Shown one piece after another: positions 22,219-35,437 of a stretch of DNA of 64,000 bases (its first letter is position 1; each line of letters opens with the position of its first letter). The translations under genes and the position numbers were made by a program. The DNA comes from Ulota crispa (taxonomy: Eukaryota; Streptophyta; Bryopsida; Orthotrichales; Orthotrichaceae). A model generated the notes under the pieces. It made no database searches. It saw only the letters and a list, made by a program, of their open reading frames with translations, and was not told the origin of the DNA. The stretch covers positions 8,680,817-8,744,816 of the forward strand of contig OY987249.1 in assembly GCA_963920765.1 (NCBI GenBank), written 5' to 3'.

Positions 22219-24909
22219 ATGGCGTTCCATGTAGGGTTTCATCTCTGTTCAAACGCCATCACTCACCTGATGCCACTGCTGTCGCCTTCGAGTTCGTCAC
22301 GCCATTCATGCACACTCTGGTAAGTGTCGGTACGATGCACCAAAACAGGTGCTTTGTTTTGAGCAAATGTTTCGGAGCCCATTGTAGTTCGCAATTTGCC
22401 AATAATGTTTTCGTCCACCATTTTTGAATCCATCATTCTCGTCCTACACATCTCGTCGAGGACCGTTGTTCCGGTGTTACACATTCTTGCTGAGATTTTG
22501 TTGGAGGCTCGTTGCATTTAGTTTCTGTTCTTGCACTTCGAGAGTGACTACTTTGGTGCTGGTTCCGGAGAGGAGATGAATCTCTGGTTGTGGAGCTGCA
22601 GTCCGATGGATCGAGAGTAGTTAAGGACTTCGTCCCGGTTTCATGGAAAACTGGGATTGGCAGAGAGAAGCTAGTCCGAGTGCAGCTGGTGTGGTGCGTT
22701 TGTAGTGCGGAGGAGCAGAAATGGCAGGCATTGGCAGGAGGTGGCCGTGAGAGATCGGGGGCCCGGTGAATGTGTGTGGAAAGGTACGGGCGGGTGGATG
22801 GTGGAAAGCCGGTGACAATCCATGTGAGCAGGCCCGTGCCTTGTGGTTCGAGTGGCTCCGCTCGCGTCCACAGGGGATCTGGTGAATTCTTGATGCCGGG
22901 AGCAGTCAAGCTGTGCAGAGTCCAAGCTGAGTGAATAGCACCAAGTCCACGCGCGTCGCTGTCCGGACAGCTGAACAGCCTGTGATTGCTATACACCCGA
23001 GTTAGGGCAGGATCTGCGATGCTGACTACGGAGTCAGGTCAAAGACGACGATAGATTCCTGGAGAACTCCGTGGTAGTGTAGGATCGTAGTAGGGTGGTC
23101 GGGATGACGACGATAGAGTCCGTGTCCCAAGCGAAGTCCGACTCTGTGATGCTTCGTCTTTTCAGCGTTAGGGTAGTTCTGTTTTTGAGGTGAACAACAT
23201 TCCACCGGCAATGGTGGAGATCACACGGCGGTACCCGAAAGGCATTCCTTTTGTGGCTGCGTGAAATGATATGGGATGGCTGGCTGGCTGCAAATGAGAT
23301 TGCGTTGACGGAGGGCGTGGAAATGGAGTAGATGCTAGGTTGGCGGGTTACGGCTTGAGAGCTTCCAGTATCCGGGTGTAGCATGGTGCCGGTGGTTGTC
23401 TCGGTGAGGGAGTTATCGGGTTGGATCGCTTCTCGTTGGTGTGCTGATCTGGTCTCGTCCTTGCAGGTGCGAGGGATTTAGTGCGTCTGGGGCGCTCGAC
23501 GGAGAGCTGAATCCGGCTCTTTCATGGAGGCCAGTCCGGCGTATGAGGATGCGGAATTAAGGTACTGCAGATCGATGCACGTGGTCCTTCCTGCCGGCAT
23601 TCCTTTGGTCCCCTATGTTGGATAGCGTGCGGAGTGGATCCGTGGAGCGTAGGAGAGGTCCGGCGGTGTTGCGGGGTTTGGAGTGTCGAAATGTAGGTTT
23701 TGGGACGCACTCCATCGTGCTGGAATTGGAGATGGACAGGTGAGAGAGCGGACCTCAGGTTTGGACAGTCGGCGTCGGGAATGTGAGGCACGATGGCGCG
23801 GGTGTGGAGAGGGCCGTGAGGGAAAGGAGGCGCGAGGTGAGGCCCTTGATGAGGAGGCGCTGGAAGTGGGGAGGGGATTTGAGGTAGAGAGGGATTGACG
23901 AGGGCGGGGAGGAGAGGGGAGGGGTGGATTCGCGTTGACGGGCGTTGTCCTCGCTGGCGACAGACAAGGACACCCCCCGAGGGTGCGCCGGCGGAGCGTG
24001 TTGCCTGTGTTGTGGGACGAGGAGAGGCTCGGGGCGGCGCAGAAGAGGTGCAGAGGCGGGCGCAGCGCAGGGGGATGCGGCCATGGCCCCGTCCGCACCC
24101 ACAACGCTTCCCGCTCCGATGCCCGCACCCGCGTTCGGATCCGGCGATCGGGTGGGCGCGCAGGCCAACGGGTACGCGTTGGGATCGACGCAGAAGGTGC
24201 CGGGCAAGAGCAACCTGAAGCAGACGTCGACGATCCCTTCGACGTCGCACTCCGGCAACGGGGCTCCGGCCGTGGAGGGCAGGGACGCGAGATTCGGGGA
24301 GTCGCAGGAGCTGGAGCACCGGCAGGGCGAGGGCGAGAGAGGGACGAAGATCCAGTGGGTGGACAGCTACGGGAAGGACTTGACGCAAGTTTTCGAGTTC
24401 GAGCCCAGGTACGAGCCGAGCGGCATGGTGTGTGTGTGGGCGTGCATGTGTGGGAGCGTGTAGTGGCATGCGTGGAGGGTGTGGCCCGTGGGGTGGTCGT
24501 CCGTCTGGGCACGGTGAACCCGAGTGAGTGAGTGAGTGACGAGGATGGGTTTATGTTGGTGTCGGGTGGAGAGAGCCGCGACCTGGCACCAGGCGGGGTT
24601 TGTCGGGTGGGGCGTTGGTGTGTGTGAGGGTGAAGGGTGGGTGGGAGGCGGTCCGTCGCGTGAGATCCATGGAAGCGGTGGGCGAGTGAGTGGGCGCACG
24701 TGGTAGGCCGGGAGAGTGAGGTGAGCCATCCGCGCTGGGGTCGGGGTGTGTGGTGACGGGAGGGGGGACGGTGAGGTGCGCGGAGGGGCAGTGTGGGGTG
24801 TATCTGACATGGCGTGGGGTGTGCGTGCAACAGCAGCGACTCCGATGACTCGGAGGACAGCGACGACGACTCGGACTCGTCGCAGGCGTGCACGTGCGTG
24901 ATCCAATGA
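22219..24909 (+). CDS. small acidic-tailed plant protein with CaaX box (left copy; middle of the gene model uncertain)
   Basis: The 3' half is clear: an exon ending at 24408 (donor GTACGA) joins an exon starting at 24834 and stopping at 24907-24909. The peptide is a basic/Pro-rich part from ATG 24083, then KIQWVDSYGKDLTQVFEFEP, then an Asp/Ser tail (SDDSEDSDDDSDSS), ending CTCVIQ. The final CVIQ fits a prenylation CaaX box, and the QW-D-x-GK-L-x-V-x-EFEPS core plus acidic tail and terminal Cys is a plant family I recognise by motif but cannot name. Upstream codons in frame include CCLCC, a possible lipidation site. A separate 5' exon (22219-22319, donor GTAAGT) is proposed because the right-hand copy has a related exon with the same phase. 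How it joins the 3' part is unresolved, so the start (22219 or 24083) is open. The acceptor is a CAGCAG tandem, allowing one Ser more or less. Confidence 0.55.
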
Positions 24910-26169
24910 CGGACGGTTGCAGGGCGGGAGCGAGTCGGGCGTCGAGCCGAGGGACGTCGCGGTCGGCGAGGAGGGCTGTGGCCGGATCTCGGGACCTGAG
25001 TGCGTGTGTTTGTGCGACCGTTTGGTCGGAGCCGGTAGGGAGGCGGCGGCGTGTGCCGCTCGGTGTTTTTCGACGAGGGCGAGGGGGGCGCTCGTCGACG
25101 CCGAGTGCTGGTGGAACGGGGTGGCGCGGCCCATCCTCGCGGAGGCGGACACCGGTCCGCAGCCACAGTCGTTGGTCGGGGACCGAACGTTTACGAGAAC
25201 CAGCCGTCGAGAGCGGGAAGCGGGCAGAGGCGCGCGCGCGCGAGGTGCTTGCGTGGTGGAAGGAAGAGGATGGGAACGGAGTGCGAATGGAGGGAGCTGG
25301 GCGTACTGGACGAGGGGCTGTTTCTTTTCCCGTCATGGTCGCGCGCGAATGTGGCGGTGACCGAGCGGGTCGAAATCCGCGGAACCCGACGCGACCAGAC
25401 GATGGCGATGGAGGTCATGGGGAGCGACAGGAGGGCGAGAAGGCAAGGCAAGTCGCCGACGGGGGGTTGAGCGCGCTGAGCGAGCGGCCTCGTCCGAGTC
25501 AGGCGGCGCGGATGAAGCGGAAGTGGAGGTGGAAGTGGAGGTGTCATAGTCGGTGGCGGCAGGACCAAGCTAGCGAAGGGGGCGTCACCGCGCTCCGTGC
25601 TCGAGCGCGCGTGTTGGTAGGGTAGACCGTCACATGTGGAAGTGACGAGGACGGGAGCAGAGCCGAACCGTGGCTGTAGACATGTAAATGGGTGCTGCGC
25701 CTTTGATGGTGGGAGGTCCCGTAGGTGCGTTGTAGGAGAAGCGATGTCATGTAAATGTTGTGTTTTTAGCTGTTTCCAAAACCGGGGCGTCGTGAGGAAT
25801 TGCGTGGGCTTCGTGGGTCTGTGTGGGGCTGTGATTTTGCCGCGGGTTTGGCAGATGGTGGTGTTGAAGGGATGCGGGAGTTTTGAGAGCCGCGGTGCAC
25901 GGAGGTTGCCTGCCGCAATGCATGGGGCCGGCTGTGAGGCACGGTGAGGGCGGGGTTGTCTGGTGGTTGCGGGTACCGGTGCGGTCAGACTTTCATAAGA
26001 GTGGTCGGCGGATCGGTGGGTATTGAAATGGTCGTGATCGAGGGCGGGTGGGAATGACGAGGACGGGCGACTTCGTCTGCCGGAGTTTTCCGTCGGAGCT
26101 CGTTGAGGTGCAGAAACGGGCCTCTGATGAGGCTTGGAGTCGGTGAATACCGATTGTGACATGGTCGGA
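24910..26169. other. GC-rich island downstream of the CaaX gene
   Basis: Composition changes sharply from AT-rich flanks to CpG-rich DNA between about 23600 and 26150. Long open frames exist on both strands but are Arg/Pro/Ser-rich and mutually overlapping, as expected of GC-rich DNA with few stops. I do not call them genes. The island may hold the 3' UTR, further exons or a retroelement body. Confidence 0.4.
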
Positions 26170-26182
26170 GGCCCTGATACCA
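26170..26182 (-). other. tRNA-iMet-type primer-binding-site-like sequence
   Basis: On the minus strand TGGTATCAGGGCC differs by one base from the usual plant retrotransposon primer-binding site TGGTATCAGAGCC. It is preceded by ACCAT, so an LTR end at ...ACCA is possible. No confirmed second LTR or polyprotein. Confidence 0.3.
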
Positions 26183-26575
26183 ATGGTTTCCCAGTGTTTG
26201 TTTCGTCGGTGTTTGGACCTAGAATCTTATGCTGCCATCCTGTAAACTGTTCGTTAGAGAGTAGCGTTCTTGGGTTTCTGTGGTAGATACGAAGTCGCTT
26301 TGTCAATACCGAAAGGAGTAGAAAACTAATGAATTTGTGTGAAAGGCAGATGGCATGAAGTTTTGATTTAACTTAGTCATCAATGCTCCAACTTTGTAAT
26401 GCAGAGGGCAATGTGCATCCAAGAATCGCATGAGTTACCTCGAGCTATAAAATGTCAGCACTACAACTAAATGCTAGCAGTAAAATCTAGTGCTCTAAAG
26501 GCGGATATCATTTAAAATTGTCAGTTTCAGGAAAGAAATTGTGGAAAAGCACCTCTCATCTTCTTCATGTAATCA

Positions 26576-26748
26576 GGATCACGGGACCTTAGAGCATCTC
26601 CTGCAACCAAATGTGCAGGTCCCTCCAATTCTTCTCTATCTGTTCCAGAGTGAATGGCCACTTGTATCCCCAACAGTGATACTCTCCAACTGTACAGGTC
26701 CCTCCCTATGTTTTTTTAGAGGGATTGGATATTTGTATCCCAACAGTG
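26576..26748. repeat. tandem pair of ~80-bp related units, MITE-like
   Basis: Two related units share 'gcaggtccctcc' or 'acaggtccctcc' and a 'tatccccaacagtg' or 'tatcccaacagtg' end. The left side starts TTAGAGCATCTCC, a phrase frequent at the ends of plant Tourist-type MITEs. Borders unproven. Confidence 0.35.
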
Positions 26749-26853
26749 CTACCCAAGTGCCAATCAACCACAAGTAAAAGAATTTCCAAAAGCAATTAAG
26801 TAAACTATGATCATCATAAAGTAAGGTAACTGCACCCGTTCTGGATCCTTTAA

Positions 26854-27455
26854 CCCCTCACCGCCCAAAGGGCTTGAATTGGGCCTCTTTGAATTTTATT
26901 TAGAGATATGCAACTTTTTTTCAAGATTTTTTTAGTGATTGTTATTATTTTTAAATTCTTATTGAAGTCTAGTTTCAACATATGGAATCTGATTTTGAAA
27001 ATGAATTAAAGTGATTTGTCTATTCAAGATTTTGTACAAGGGTGTCCATAGTAATTCTTCACTTTCTAGTTTTGAAAATTTCAATCTAAAAATTTATAGA
27101 ATAGATTTTGAGAAGCTGTAAATTGATTGGGGTTATGCATGTTATACTGTACATACTTACATTTTTTTTGGTACCCTCAGTTTTAGGTTTGAGATGCAAA
27201 GAGAGGATTGAAAGACTTCAAATCACTTTTGCAATTTTAACACCCTCATGATCAAACATTATAATCTTTCAATCCACAAGTGATATTGTTGTGATTTCTT
27301 TTCTTATGTGATCTATAACATGTGTACTTTGGATTTGTACTGTTGCATTTAAGAGAAAATTGATAAGATTGATCAAAATGTCGGCATCGTGTTAGCATTT
27401 TGTTCCCTTTCAAGCAAATTCTGAGATACTCAAAAATACCATGGGCGGTGAGGGG
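26854..27455. mobile_element. piggyBac-type MITE (family B)
   Basis: TTAA lies at 26850-26853 and 27456-27459. Both ends read inward CCCCTCACCGCCCA, 14 of 14 identical. The interior resembles 55645-56266 in the opposite direction (for example 'aaagattataa' and 'gagggtgttaaaa'). It is preceded by TAAGGTAACTGCACCCG, like an R1-element end. Confidence 0.85.
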
Positions 27456-27859
27456 TTAATAAGCATTGCTCTCCTGTCGTCAAGCCAGAATTCTTCTCCA
27501 GGAAAATATTGAAACTAGGCGTCACAATTGGCCGTATTTTGAAAATAGTCTTGACAATTCAAAAATATCAAAAAATAGGCCTCGTCTAGGTTCTGAGTTT
27601 TTGTAGATGATTTCTTTCAATTCCCAATGTGGTTAGTCAAGGAACCTCTTTCATTATTTTCTCTATATCATATTATAAATATTATAAAAATAGATTTTGA
27701 ATTGGCTTTTCAACCAATGTTTACAAATTGCAAACGTTCTTTTCTCATTTCAACCGGCTAGCTTTGAACTAGCTGTCAAGTCTTCCCAAAGTGCCTCATC
27801 ATATATAAAAAGTAGGCCTTGCAACTAAGGTGACCAAAATTTTGTGCATGTTTATATAT

Positions 27860-29217
27860 GGGAATTGATATGAGCACACCCCGGTTTTGATACATGCACA
27901 CAAGGAGAGGGGTAAATTTTAGACATTTACCATTAACCCCTAAAGGACCAACTGTCTCCTTGGGGGACAAATGGATTTTGGGCATGTAGTTAATCTACTT
28001 TTTGTGAGTTTTTGAAACTTTTATTGAAGGTGGGCAATTCAAAGATCTACGTGGGCATCTAATTTTTTCTTCATTTTGACATTTATTGAAGAAGTTATGC
28101 ATGAATTTTTGAAAAATGGGAGGGCGAGCAGTCCAAAAGAAAAATTCAAAATTTCTTTTTTTAAAAATAAAAGTCTGAGATTGGTTCCTTAGATTTTTAT
28201 ATATGTGGAAATCTTTGAATCATTCAATTTTGATTGATGAGATGTAGATTATGAGAAGTTTTAGTTTGCGGGTAGGTATGGGACTCCCAAACCTCCATTC
28301 CTTTTGCCCCTTGTAAACTTTGTTACTTTACTTTTTTGAGCTCTTTGTGTATGTTTTTTTAAACTTTTTTTTCCCAAGTTGTAGTAGACTAAGATTCCTT
28401 GGATTTTGCCATTTGGATCAAAGTGATTTAGACTTCTCAAGTTTATGTAAATCCTCCAACTTTGCCAGGTGTACATGCAAATTTCATGGCCTTACGGCAT
28501 TGCAAGATTTTACAAAGTATGATTCATACCTCCGTTTCATTTGAAAATTCTCTTGCATTTTTCTAACCTGGTCTACTACATGGAAAAAACAAACCTCAAC
28601 TTTGTGTAGAGCATTTTTTTTGATATAGGAGCCATCAAAGGCTTCTGAAATTTTTGGGCAGTAGGGAAAAAAACTTTTTTTTTCACTTCAAATGTCAATA
28701 TCTCACTTCCCTACTTCTAGAATGAGCTGAGATTTTTCCCACGAGTACCTCCCATAAACTAGGGCAAGATCTTACGGTTGAATTTTCAAAAAAAAAATTC
28801 CTACCTTTCTACTCATTCCCCCAAAAGTGGCAATTTTCAATGATTTTCAAACAAAAATGGGCTTGGTCTGTTAGGGGTTAACAAGTTGAATTTGAAAAGT
28901 TCAAATTCAAATTTGGATTTCAAGACCTTAATTTAGTCTAGAACCACAATGGAGGTTACAACTGAATTATGCCCAACAGAAAAGCTCAGCTAGGGTGCAA
29001 ATTTTTACTCTTGCCTTTGTTTGTAAGAAAATGATTTGTTTCTTTAATGGTTGTTCTTTATTTGTAACCTCCTTTGTGGTTCTAGACTTAATGAAGGTCT
29101 CTAAATCTGCATCTGAATTCAGATTTTCCAAATTTAGCTTATTGATGGTAAATATACAAAAATTACCCTGCCATGGTGTGCATATATCAAACCGTGGATG
29201 TGTATATGTAAATTCCC
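27860..29217. mobile_element. fold-back element, family X, interrupted by a TTAA MITE
   Basis: Left end GGGAATTGATATGAGCACA and right end GTATATGTAAATTCCC. The outer parts match 20886-21338, including 'ttagtctagaaccac' and 'ggaggttacaa'. Removing 27937-28877 restores a normal-length copy. No clear target duplication. Confidence 0.7.
27937..28877. mobile_element. piggyBac-type MITE (family A) nested in a family X element
   Basis: TTAA lies at 27933-27936 and 28878-28881. The ends read inward CCCCTAAAGGACCAACTG and CCCCTAACAGACCAAGCC. It shares 'tttgcgggtaggtatgg' with 5022-5765. Confidence 0.85.
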
Positions 29218-32200
29218 AACTTTGATTGAAGAATATCTGCTGCTATTACACCTTGATAGCTTGGCATGAAAGACCTAATTTGATTATCTAATTTCCTTTC
29301 ATGTTGTAGGCAATGAGTGGAGGGGTTAAAGAAAACAGTAGGAAGTTAGGTGAGTGAAATGGTAATATTATTGGTCAAAATCTGAGTTTGTTGAGTATAA
29401 ATTGGCTAGCTTTTTTACCATGCCTTCACATGGTATTGCGTTTAGGTTGCCCACACTAATTTCTTGACATTTTTCACAATATAAGTATTTATTGTTGCTA
29501 CAATAATTTTCATCATTAATTATTGCAATAAACATTTTTTAAAGGGCTTGACAATAACAACAACATTGCAAAATATATAAATTACGGACATTCAAGATGT
29601 GAACCATGTGAAATTCAAGTATCTAGAGAGTTGCATGCGCCTTTGTGAGTGCTTGGATCTCCACCTTAGAGAGACGGGCAAACATAACCATGTTCTAAAC
29701 CATTTCAAGTGATTTTTTATAGTTAGCTACTTAGGGTGATGCGTTGTAGATTCCAAGTCTTTGCATTCCAAGCAAAGGATTTTCGAATTTTAATGAATTT
29801 TTTTAAAAGTGCGAGAGATCATACAATAAGTTAGGAATGAATCACAAGTCTGAGCTAGCTAGAAGGATTTCACACAACAAACTAGGGAATTGCATTATGA
29901 TTTTTAGGTCTTTGTTGTTATATGCTATAATAGCCTTCTATAAGTTGAAGCTCTTTGTAATTTTAAGTCTCTCAATAACCTGAAACTCTTTGTAACTATA
30001 AGTAGGGAGATCTTAGGAAAAAAATTATGAAAATAGATTGGAATTATCATTTGCCAAAACAAGTGACATGCACTGTAGTATTATTGATACTTGTTTCCAA
30101 GATGTAGTAATTTTATTGATTTCTTTCTAACAATGCTTCAAAATTGATGAAAACCTTAACAAATATTTTGAATGTAGTTTTGAGTTGGCAAATGTTTTTT
30201 TATCAAAGAAAGTAATTTAGAAGCAATAGTACAATATTTTGGATAGAACCATTGCAAGCTAGTTTTTTTTGGTATTTATCATGGTAATATGTAACTAAAC
30301 CATTACGTGTTTTGTAACACTTGTAAAACTAAACAATATCTTTTTGCACCCAAATGTTGTTTTTCTCATCTATATTGTTTTATACTTTATTATGTAATGT
30401 GCGATCCGTAATTCATTAGTACAATACTCAATCTATTAAAATGTGCAACAATGTTGCATTTTGATAAATAAAATAAATGAATAAAACCATTATAACATAT
30501 AGCAAATAGAAAAAGCTTAGAATGTTGGATTTTAGTTTCAAATTGATGGAGAGTTTTTTAAGCAACAATTTTTGGAATTAGTTTCAGTATAAAATCTAAA
30601 AGAATATTTGGTTATAAGACCTGATTCAAAGTGATATATTGAACATAATTACTGTATAGTAATGGTTAGTCCAACTATACAGCTAGAAATACTATTACGA
30701 TACGAGATGTTGAATTACTTGTACTCGATTATCCAAAGTTGCATCCTTGTAGAATTCCTTATAACCAACGGCTCTATAATGATATGAAAGTTAACACTAT
30801 TTCATTTGTATTAAATATAAAATTTCTATTTATAAAAATGTCATGTAGTAGTTAACATTTGCAAGTGGATTTGAATTTCTTGGCCTTTGAGTCTAGTTAA
30901 ATCTATTGAAACAGTTGATTGTATTTTTTGATTTTTGATTTTTCATAACATTGAGTAGTTTATTGTATTGTAAGCTTTATGAAGGTCTATATAACATTAT
31001 AGAACAAATTTTCATATTAAAACTCAAAAATTACATTTTCTCTTGAAAGTATGTCATGGTACTTTTCATAGCTATTTTAATCTTTCAAAATAAAAATGAA
31101 CATTTGTGAATTGTATTGTAAAGATCATGACAATGTTCTTTGGATTAAAACCATTGAAGTCTTTAAAGCATGACAAGAACTGCATATATTTTTTGGTTTT
31201 AGAACACCATTTTTGAACACGGAATCAAAGAAATATTCATGATAATAACTACATTGCACATAAAATAAAGACTCTCTTATTTTACAAAGTGCAATGTCAA
31301 AGAAGATTGAATTATGATATCATTCTTGTTGTTTACTTATTTGGAGCTTTGATGCATCATAAATACAAATTAGAGATTAAGTAGTTGTTAGAATATTGGT
31401 ATTTTAAAAATAAAATGAAAATCCAACCCAACAAAACAACATGGAATTGTGCATGATAGTTGATTACTAAAGGGTCACTAGCTGTAACTAATGATGTGCC
31501 AACCAAATTAGCAAAGATTAAAGACATTAGTTAGAGTTGGTAAAGTATGTTCTTATATTAACAAAGTAAAATTTCATCAGTCATTTTCATTTGCATAAGA
31601 AGGAAAACAAAAATGAAGGAATATGACAATTTTTGGGTACAAAAACTTAAAGCCTAACACATTCTATTCTTTCTGGATTTTTGAGTCCATATTAAATCAT
31701 GTTGTGTTATTAGAGGGCCATTGGTTATTTTTCCAATGGCTCATCAAAAGCCATATTTGAAACTGAGTTGTGTTTGGAAAGATCAATCATAGCAAAAGCA
31801 CAAAATAATGGAATCTTCCATCACATGTAATCTAATTTTCAATTGACTTTTACCCTCAAAACATAAGCTTTGCCCTTAACTTGTAAAAGAGCTGTCATTT
31901 ACAATATAGGTAATGAACGTACAATGTCATAACAACATTACTTACATTGAAACATATGCAATTTGTCCATTTGATTTTCAAACAATAGCACTTTTAGCGA
32001 TACATTTCATAAGCGGCAATGATTTGTAATGGTTATTACACATTTTACATGTTTTTCTTTAAAGGATACCATTTTCACAATATCCCACAAGTGATCAGAA
32101 TAATTCCTACCACATTTGCTAATGCTTCTTTTACCAATCACTTACCCTTCTATGCATCAAATCAATACATTGTCATTTTCTACACTTAACCAAACTAAGT

Positions 32201-33062
32201 CACACATAGAATTTGCTCTAATTCTAATTAAAAGTAACTAAAAAGAATTGCCTAGGAAGGTGTTTCCCTCTATGACTCAAGTTGGCATAATGGAGTTAGT
32301 GTCAAACTCCATGCATAACTTGAAATTTATTGTATCTTGTAACTTGATAATAAAGGAAATTAAAAAAAAAAAAAATCAAACTATGAAGTTATGTGGTTTG
32401 AAGCAAACTATATATTTGTACTTAACAATAGGTGTCAATCTCAAACTTGGAAGGCCATAAACTTGCATGTTACAATGTTATTTGGATAAAGGGATCTGTG
32501 CGGTTCAAATATAAATAATGCATGAAAAACATGTGGATGAAATTTGTATAACACATATGACAATTGGAAAGCAATTATTATATTTTCAAGTGGAGAATGA
32601 ATGAATTTTTTCTTGGGTATAGCTATATATCCATAGCTTTCAATTTAATCTCTATTTAAAAAATAAATAAATTGCCGAACAACCACCACTGTATTGAGCA
32701 CCTAATTTGTATTCTTCCGTGCAATTTCTAGGCTAAAGATATGGTATGTTTTACCTTCATTGCAACAACAAACTTTGAAACAATAAAAAGTGTAAATGTC
32801 TTTGGTGATTTTTAACAAATTTTTGACCATGGAGAAGGGATATTGAAAAAAATTCAACTATAATTAATGTATACAAAAAGTAGGATCATAATTGATGATT
32901 AAAGGATGCAATAGAAAAGAATGAAGTAATGGTTTTCAATTCCAAACTTAGTTTTTTATGTTTTAGCTTAAGTTTTTGAAACAATTTACAAAAACTGTTT
33001 TTTTTTAGAATTCAAATCAACTTAATGCAAAACAAAAATCACAAGGTTTTGTCAAAATTAAA
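29218..33062. other. AT-rich intergenic DNA, no gene seen
   Basis: About 3.8 kb of very AT-rich DNA with no coding structure. A dispersed repeat (family Y) occupies about 29390-29690. A short open frame at 32248-32460 has a poly-Lys stretch and no domain. Confidence 0.5.
29390..29690 (+). repeat. dispersed repeat, family Y
   Basis: Shares 'ggttgcccacactaatttct' and 'gagttgcatg' phrases with 51760-52560 and 62578-62890. Borders not defined. Confidence 0.5.
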
Positions 33063-33493
33063 GGGAATTGATATGGGCACATTTGGGAGTTAAAATATGC
33101 ACCCCCTCCAGCGGTAACTTTTAGATTTCTACCATCAAAAAGATGAATTTGAGAATGTCAAATTCAAATTTGGACTTAGAGACCTTGGTTTAGTTTAGAA
33201 CCATAAAAAAAAATTGCAATTGAACAACACCCAATGAAAAAGCTTAGCTAGCCACAAGGAAAAGTATTATTTTTACTTTTGTTTGTAAAAAAAATAAGCT
33301 TTTTCATTAGGTGTTGTGCAATTGCAACTTTATTTTTTGATTCTAGACTAAACCAAGATCTCCAAGTCCAAATCTGAATTTAAAATTCTCAAATTCAGCT
33401 TTTCAGCTTTTTGATGATAGAAATCTAAAATTTACCCAGGGCTTTGTATGCATATATCACCAGCCGCCCCCGGGTGTGTGCATATCAATTCCC
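33063..33493. mobile_element. fold-back element, family X
   Basis: GGGAATTGATATGGGCACA at the left and TGTGTGCATATCAATTCCC at the right. The arms mirror around 'agtattatttttacttttg' and include 'accatcaaaaagatgaattt'. Target duplication not clear. Confidence 0.75.
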
Positions 33494-34838
33494 TTTTTTA
33501 AATTACAATGTATTGAGCAATAGTGATCAAAATCAAAATGTTTGAAACATTGAAACAATAAGGAATCATGTACGTAACATTTTGAGATTTGATTTATAAA
33601 CTTGACTATGCATGTTAATTGTTTTAGTTCATCTGTTTTCAAATGACTTGAAATTCACCGTGCTTGCCTTTTCAAACGGCAACACCTTTGAAGGTACTTG
33701 GCATATTATCCAACTCAAAATTTGTAAAACAGTACCTTGCAAGCAACCTTTAAATTCCTGGCAAAATTTTGTCTAAATCTTACCTGGCTTTTGGACTGGC
33801 TATCGTAACACTAGAAAAAACAGGTGAAAAAGTGGATGAAATCGGAAGGGCCCTCCTCAAGCAAGTACACTGCATTTGCTAAAATTTGGATGAAAATATT
33901 TAAAATTAGTGCATTTTGTGGATGAACGTGCACAAGTTGTTGACTCTATCCATTTATGTCCAGACTTTCTTACTTGCATGCATTGTTGGGTGCTTGTTGT
34001 TTGACCAACAAAATAACAAAATTTAAAGGCTACTTGCAAGCATCCCTTTTAGCGTTTTCTTTTTTCTTTTTTACCAAGACATCCACAGTTAGGAGACAAA
34101 AACCCTTGTCCAATGCTTTGTTTGGGGGATTTTGGAGGGAAATTGCCTTGTCAATTTCGTGAATGATTTCACATTGGAGATTGGATGTCCAGTGGAGGTG
34201 TAGTTTTCTTCCTTCTATTCTCACTTGACATGATATTGTCTTTACCTCACATGTAGTGAGAGGGAGTGTTTTGTTGAGTGGACAACATTTAGGGTCACCT
34301 CCCAAGGTGATCCCAAATCTTGTCCACTACAAGTGAATTCCTCTTCAATGTTGGTAGGAGTGGTTGATAACATGGATTCATAGTCAAAATGACATTCTTC
34401 AAGTGTGAATGTTGTACTAGTCAAAATCCTAGAGTTGACCAATAAGAATGCTTATTGTTTTGTCCACTACCTCTAGATGTCCTTGTCTAAACCGGGCCTA
34501 AGGGGCAGTTCACACTATGTCCAACATCCCAAGTCCCACTGAAATCTGAGAATTTGATTGGTGTAGAGTTAAAATTTGGGACTTGACGTTTCACACTATG
34601 TCCCAAGTCTTGTGTCTTAGTTGCTTACATGGCAACACTTTTTGAAAATTTTGGCACCAAAACAAGTGGAACTTCAGTCTAGGTTTGGGTTGACCATTTT
34701 GCTAGACTTAAATTTCAACCCAAGACCCATCAATATTTGTGCATAAAACATTCATGTCTATTGCGCTCTTTTTTGCCCTTCGTAACCCAATTAAATTGGG
34801 ATCAGGCATTGCAATGGGACTTGCAAACATGAGATGTA
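33494..34838. other. intergenic DNA without recognisable gene
   Basis: Short open frames on both strands (33956-34442) overlap one another and show no domain. 'Cacactatgtcc' is repeated at about 34510 and 34591, suggesting a decayed element between them. Confidence 0.4.
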
Positions 34839-34872
34839 AGGTGGGCACACCCTTCTCCGACCCCTCCCTTAA

Positions 34873-35092
34873 CCCTTGAAGGGCCCTTGCTCTAGAGAAC
34901 GGTACCAAATACAGTCGCAACCAATATTCAGAAGTTTGAATCAGTTGGAAATTAAGTGTTACAACCATACATGTTGAAAGGTTGTATGATGGTGGATGCA
35001 TAAAAATTTTGGAAAGCCCTCAGAGCAGCTCAAATATGTCTGTACATACAATCATACATATGGCCGCAAAGGGCCTTTGGGCCATTCAGGGG
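34873..35092. mobile_element. piggyBac-type MITE nested in R1
   Basis: TTAA at 34869-34872 then CCCTTGAAGGGCCC. The right end is GGGCCATTCAGGGG followed by AAAA, a mutated TTAA. The uninterrupted R1 copy reads CTCCCCAATT at this point. Confidence 0.65.
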
Positions 35093-35437
35093 AAAAATTG
35101 CACCCTACTTTTGTACCCTTTTCCACCCACTCTAGAACCCAAAGTGGAGCATTAATGCCTCTTGCACAAGCAAATTCTGCCACATGTCAAGTGCTAAGCT
35201 ACTATTAGATGGTTGGTATTGGGACCCTCAAGTGCCATTATAGGAACACACCCAAGCAATCTCAAGGGTAGTCTAGAGTTACTTTTAGGATCCTTTGAGT
35301 TGCAACTTTGCCATTTAATATAAAATATTCTACAATAACTTTTTCCACAAAAATCATGTTCCATGAGAGCTTGTTGAAAGGTTAATGATAAAAAAAATTT
35401 GAATGTACCAAGACCTTGGAGTACCCCAAATCCTTAA

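Noticed and set aside
23522-26306. Long minus-strand open frames (up to 517 residues) in the GC-rich island and their mirrors at 46230-49014
   Set aside because: They overlap each other in several frames and are Arg/Pro/Ser/His-rich with no domain. They lie antisense to the better supported CaaX exons. GC-rich DNA has few stops, so these are expected shadows.
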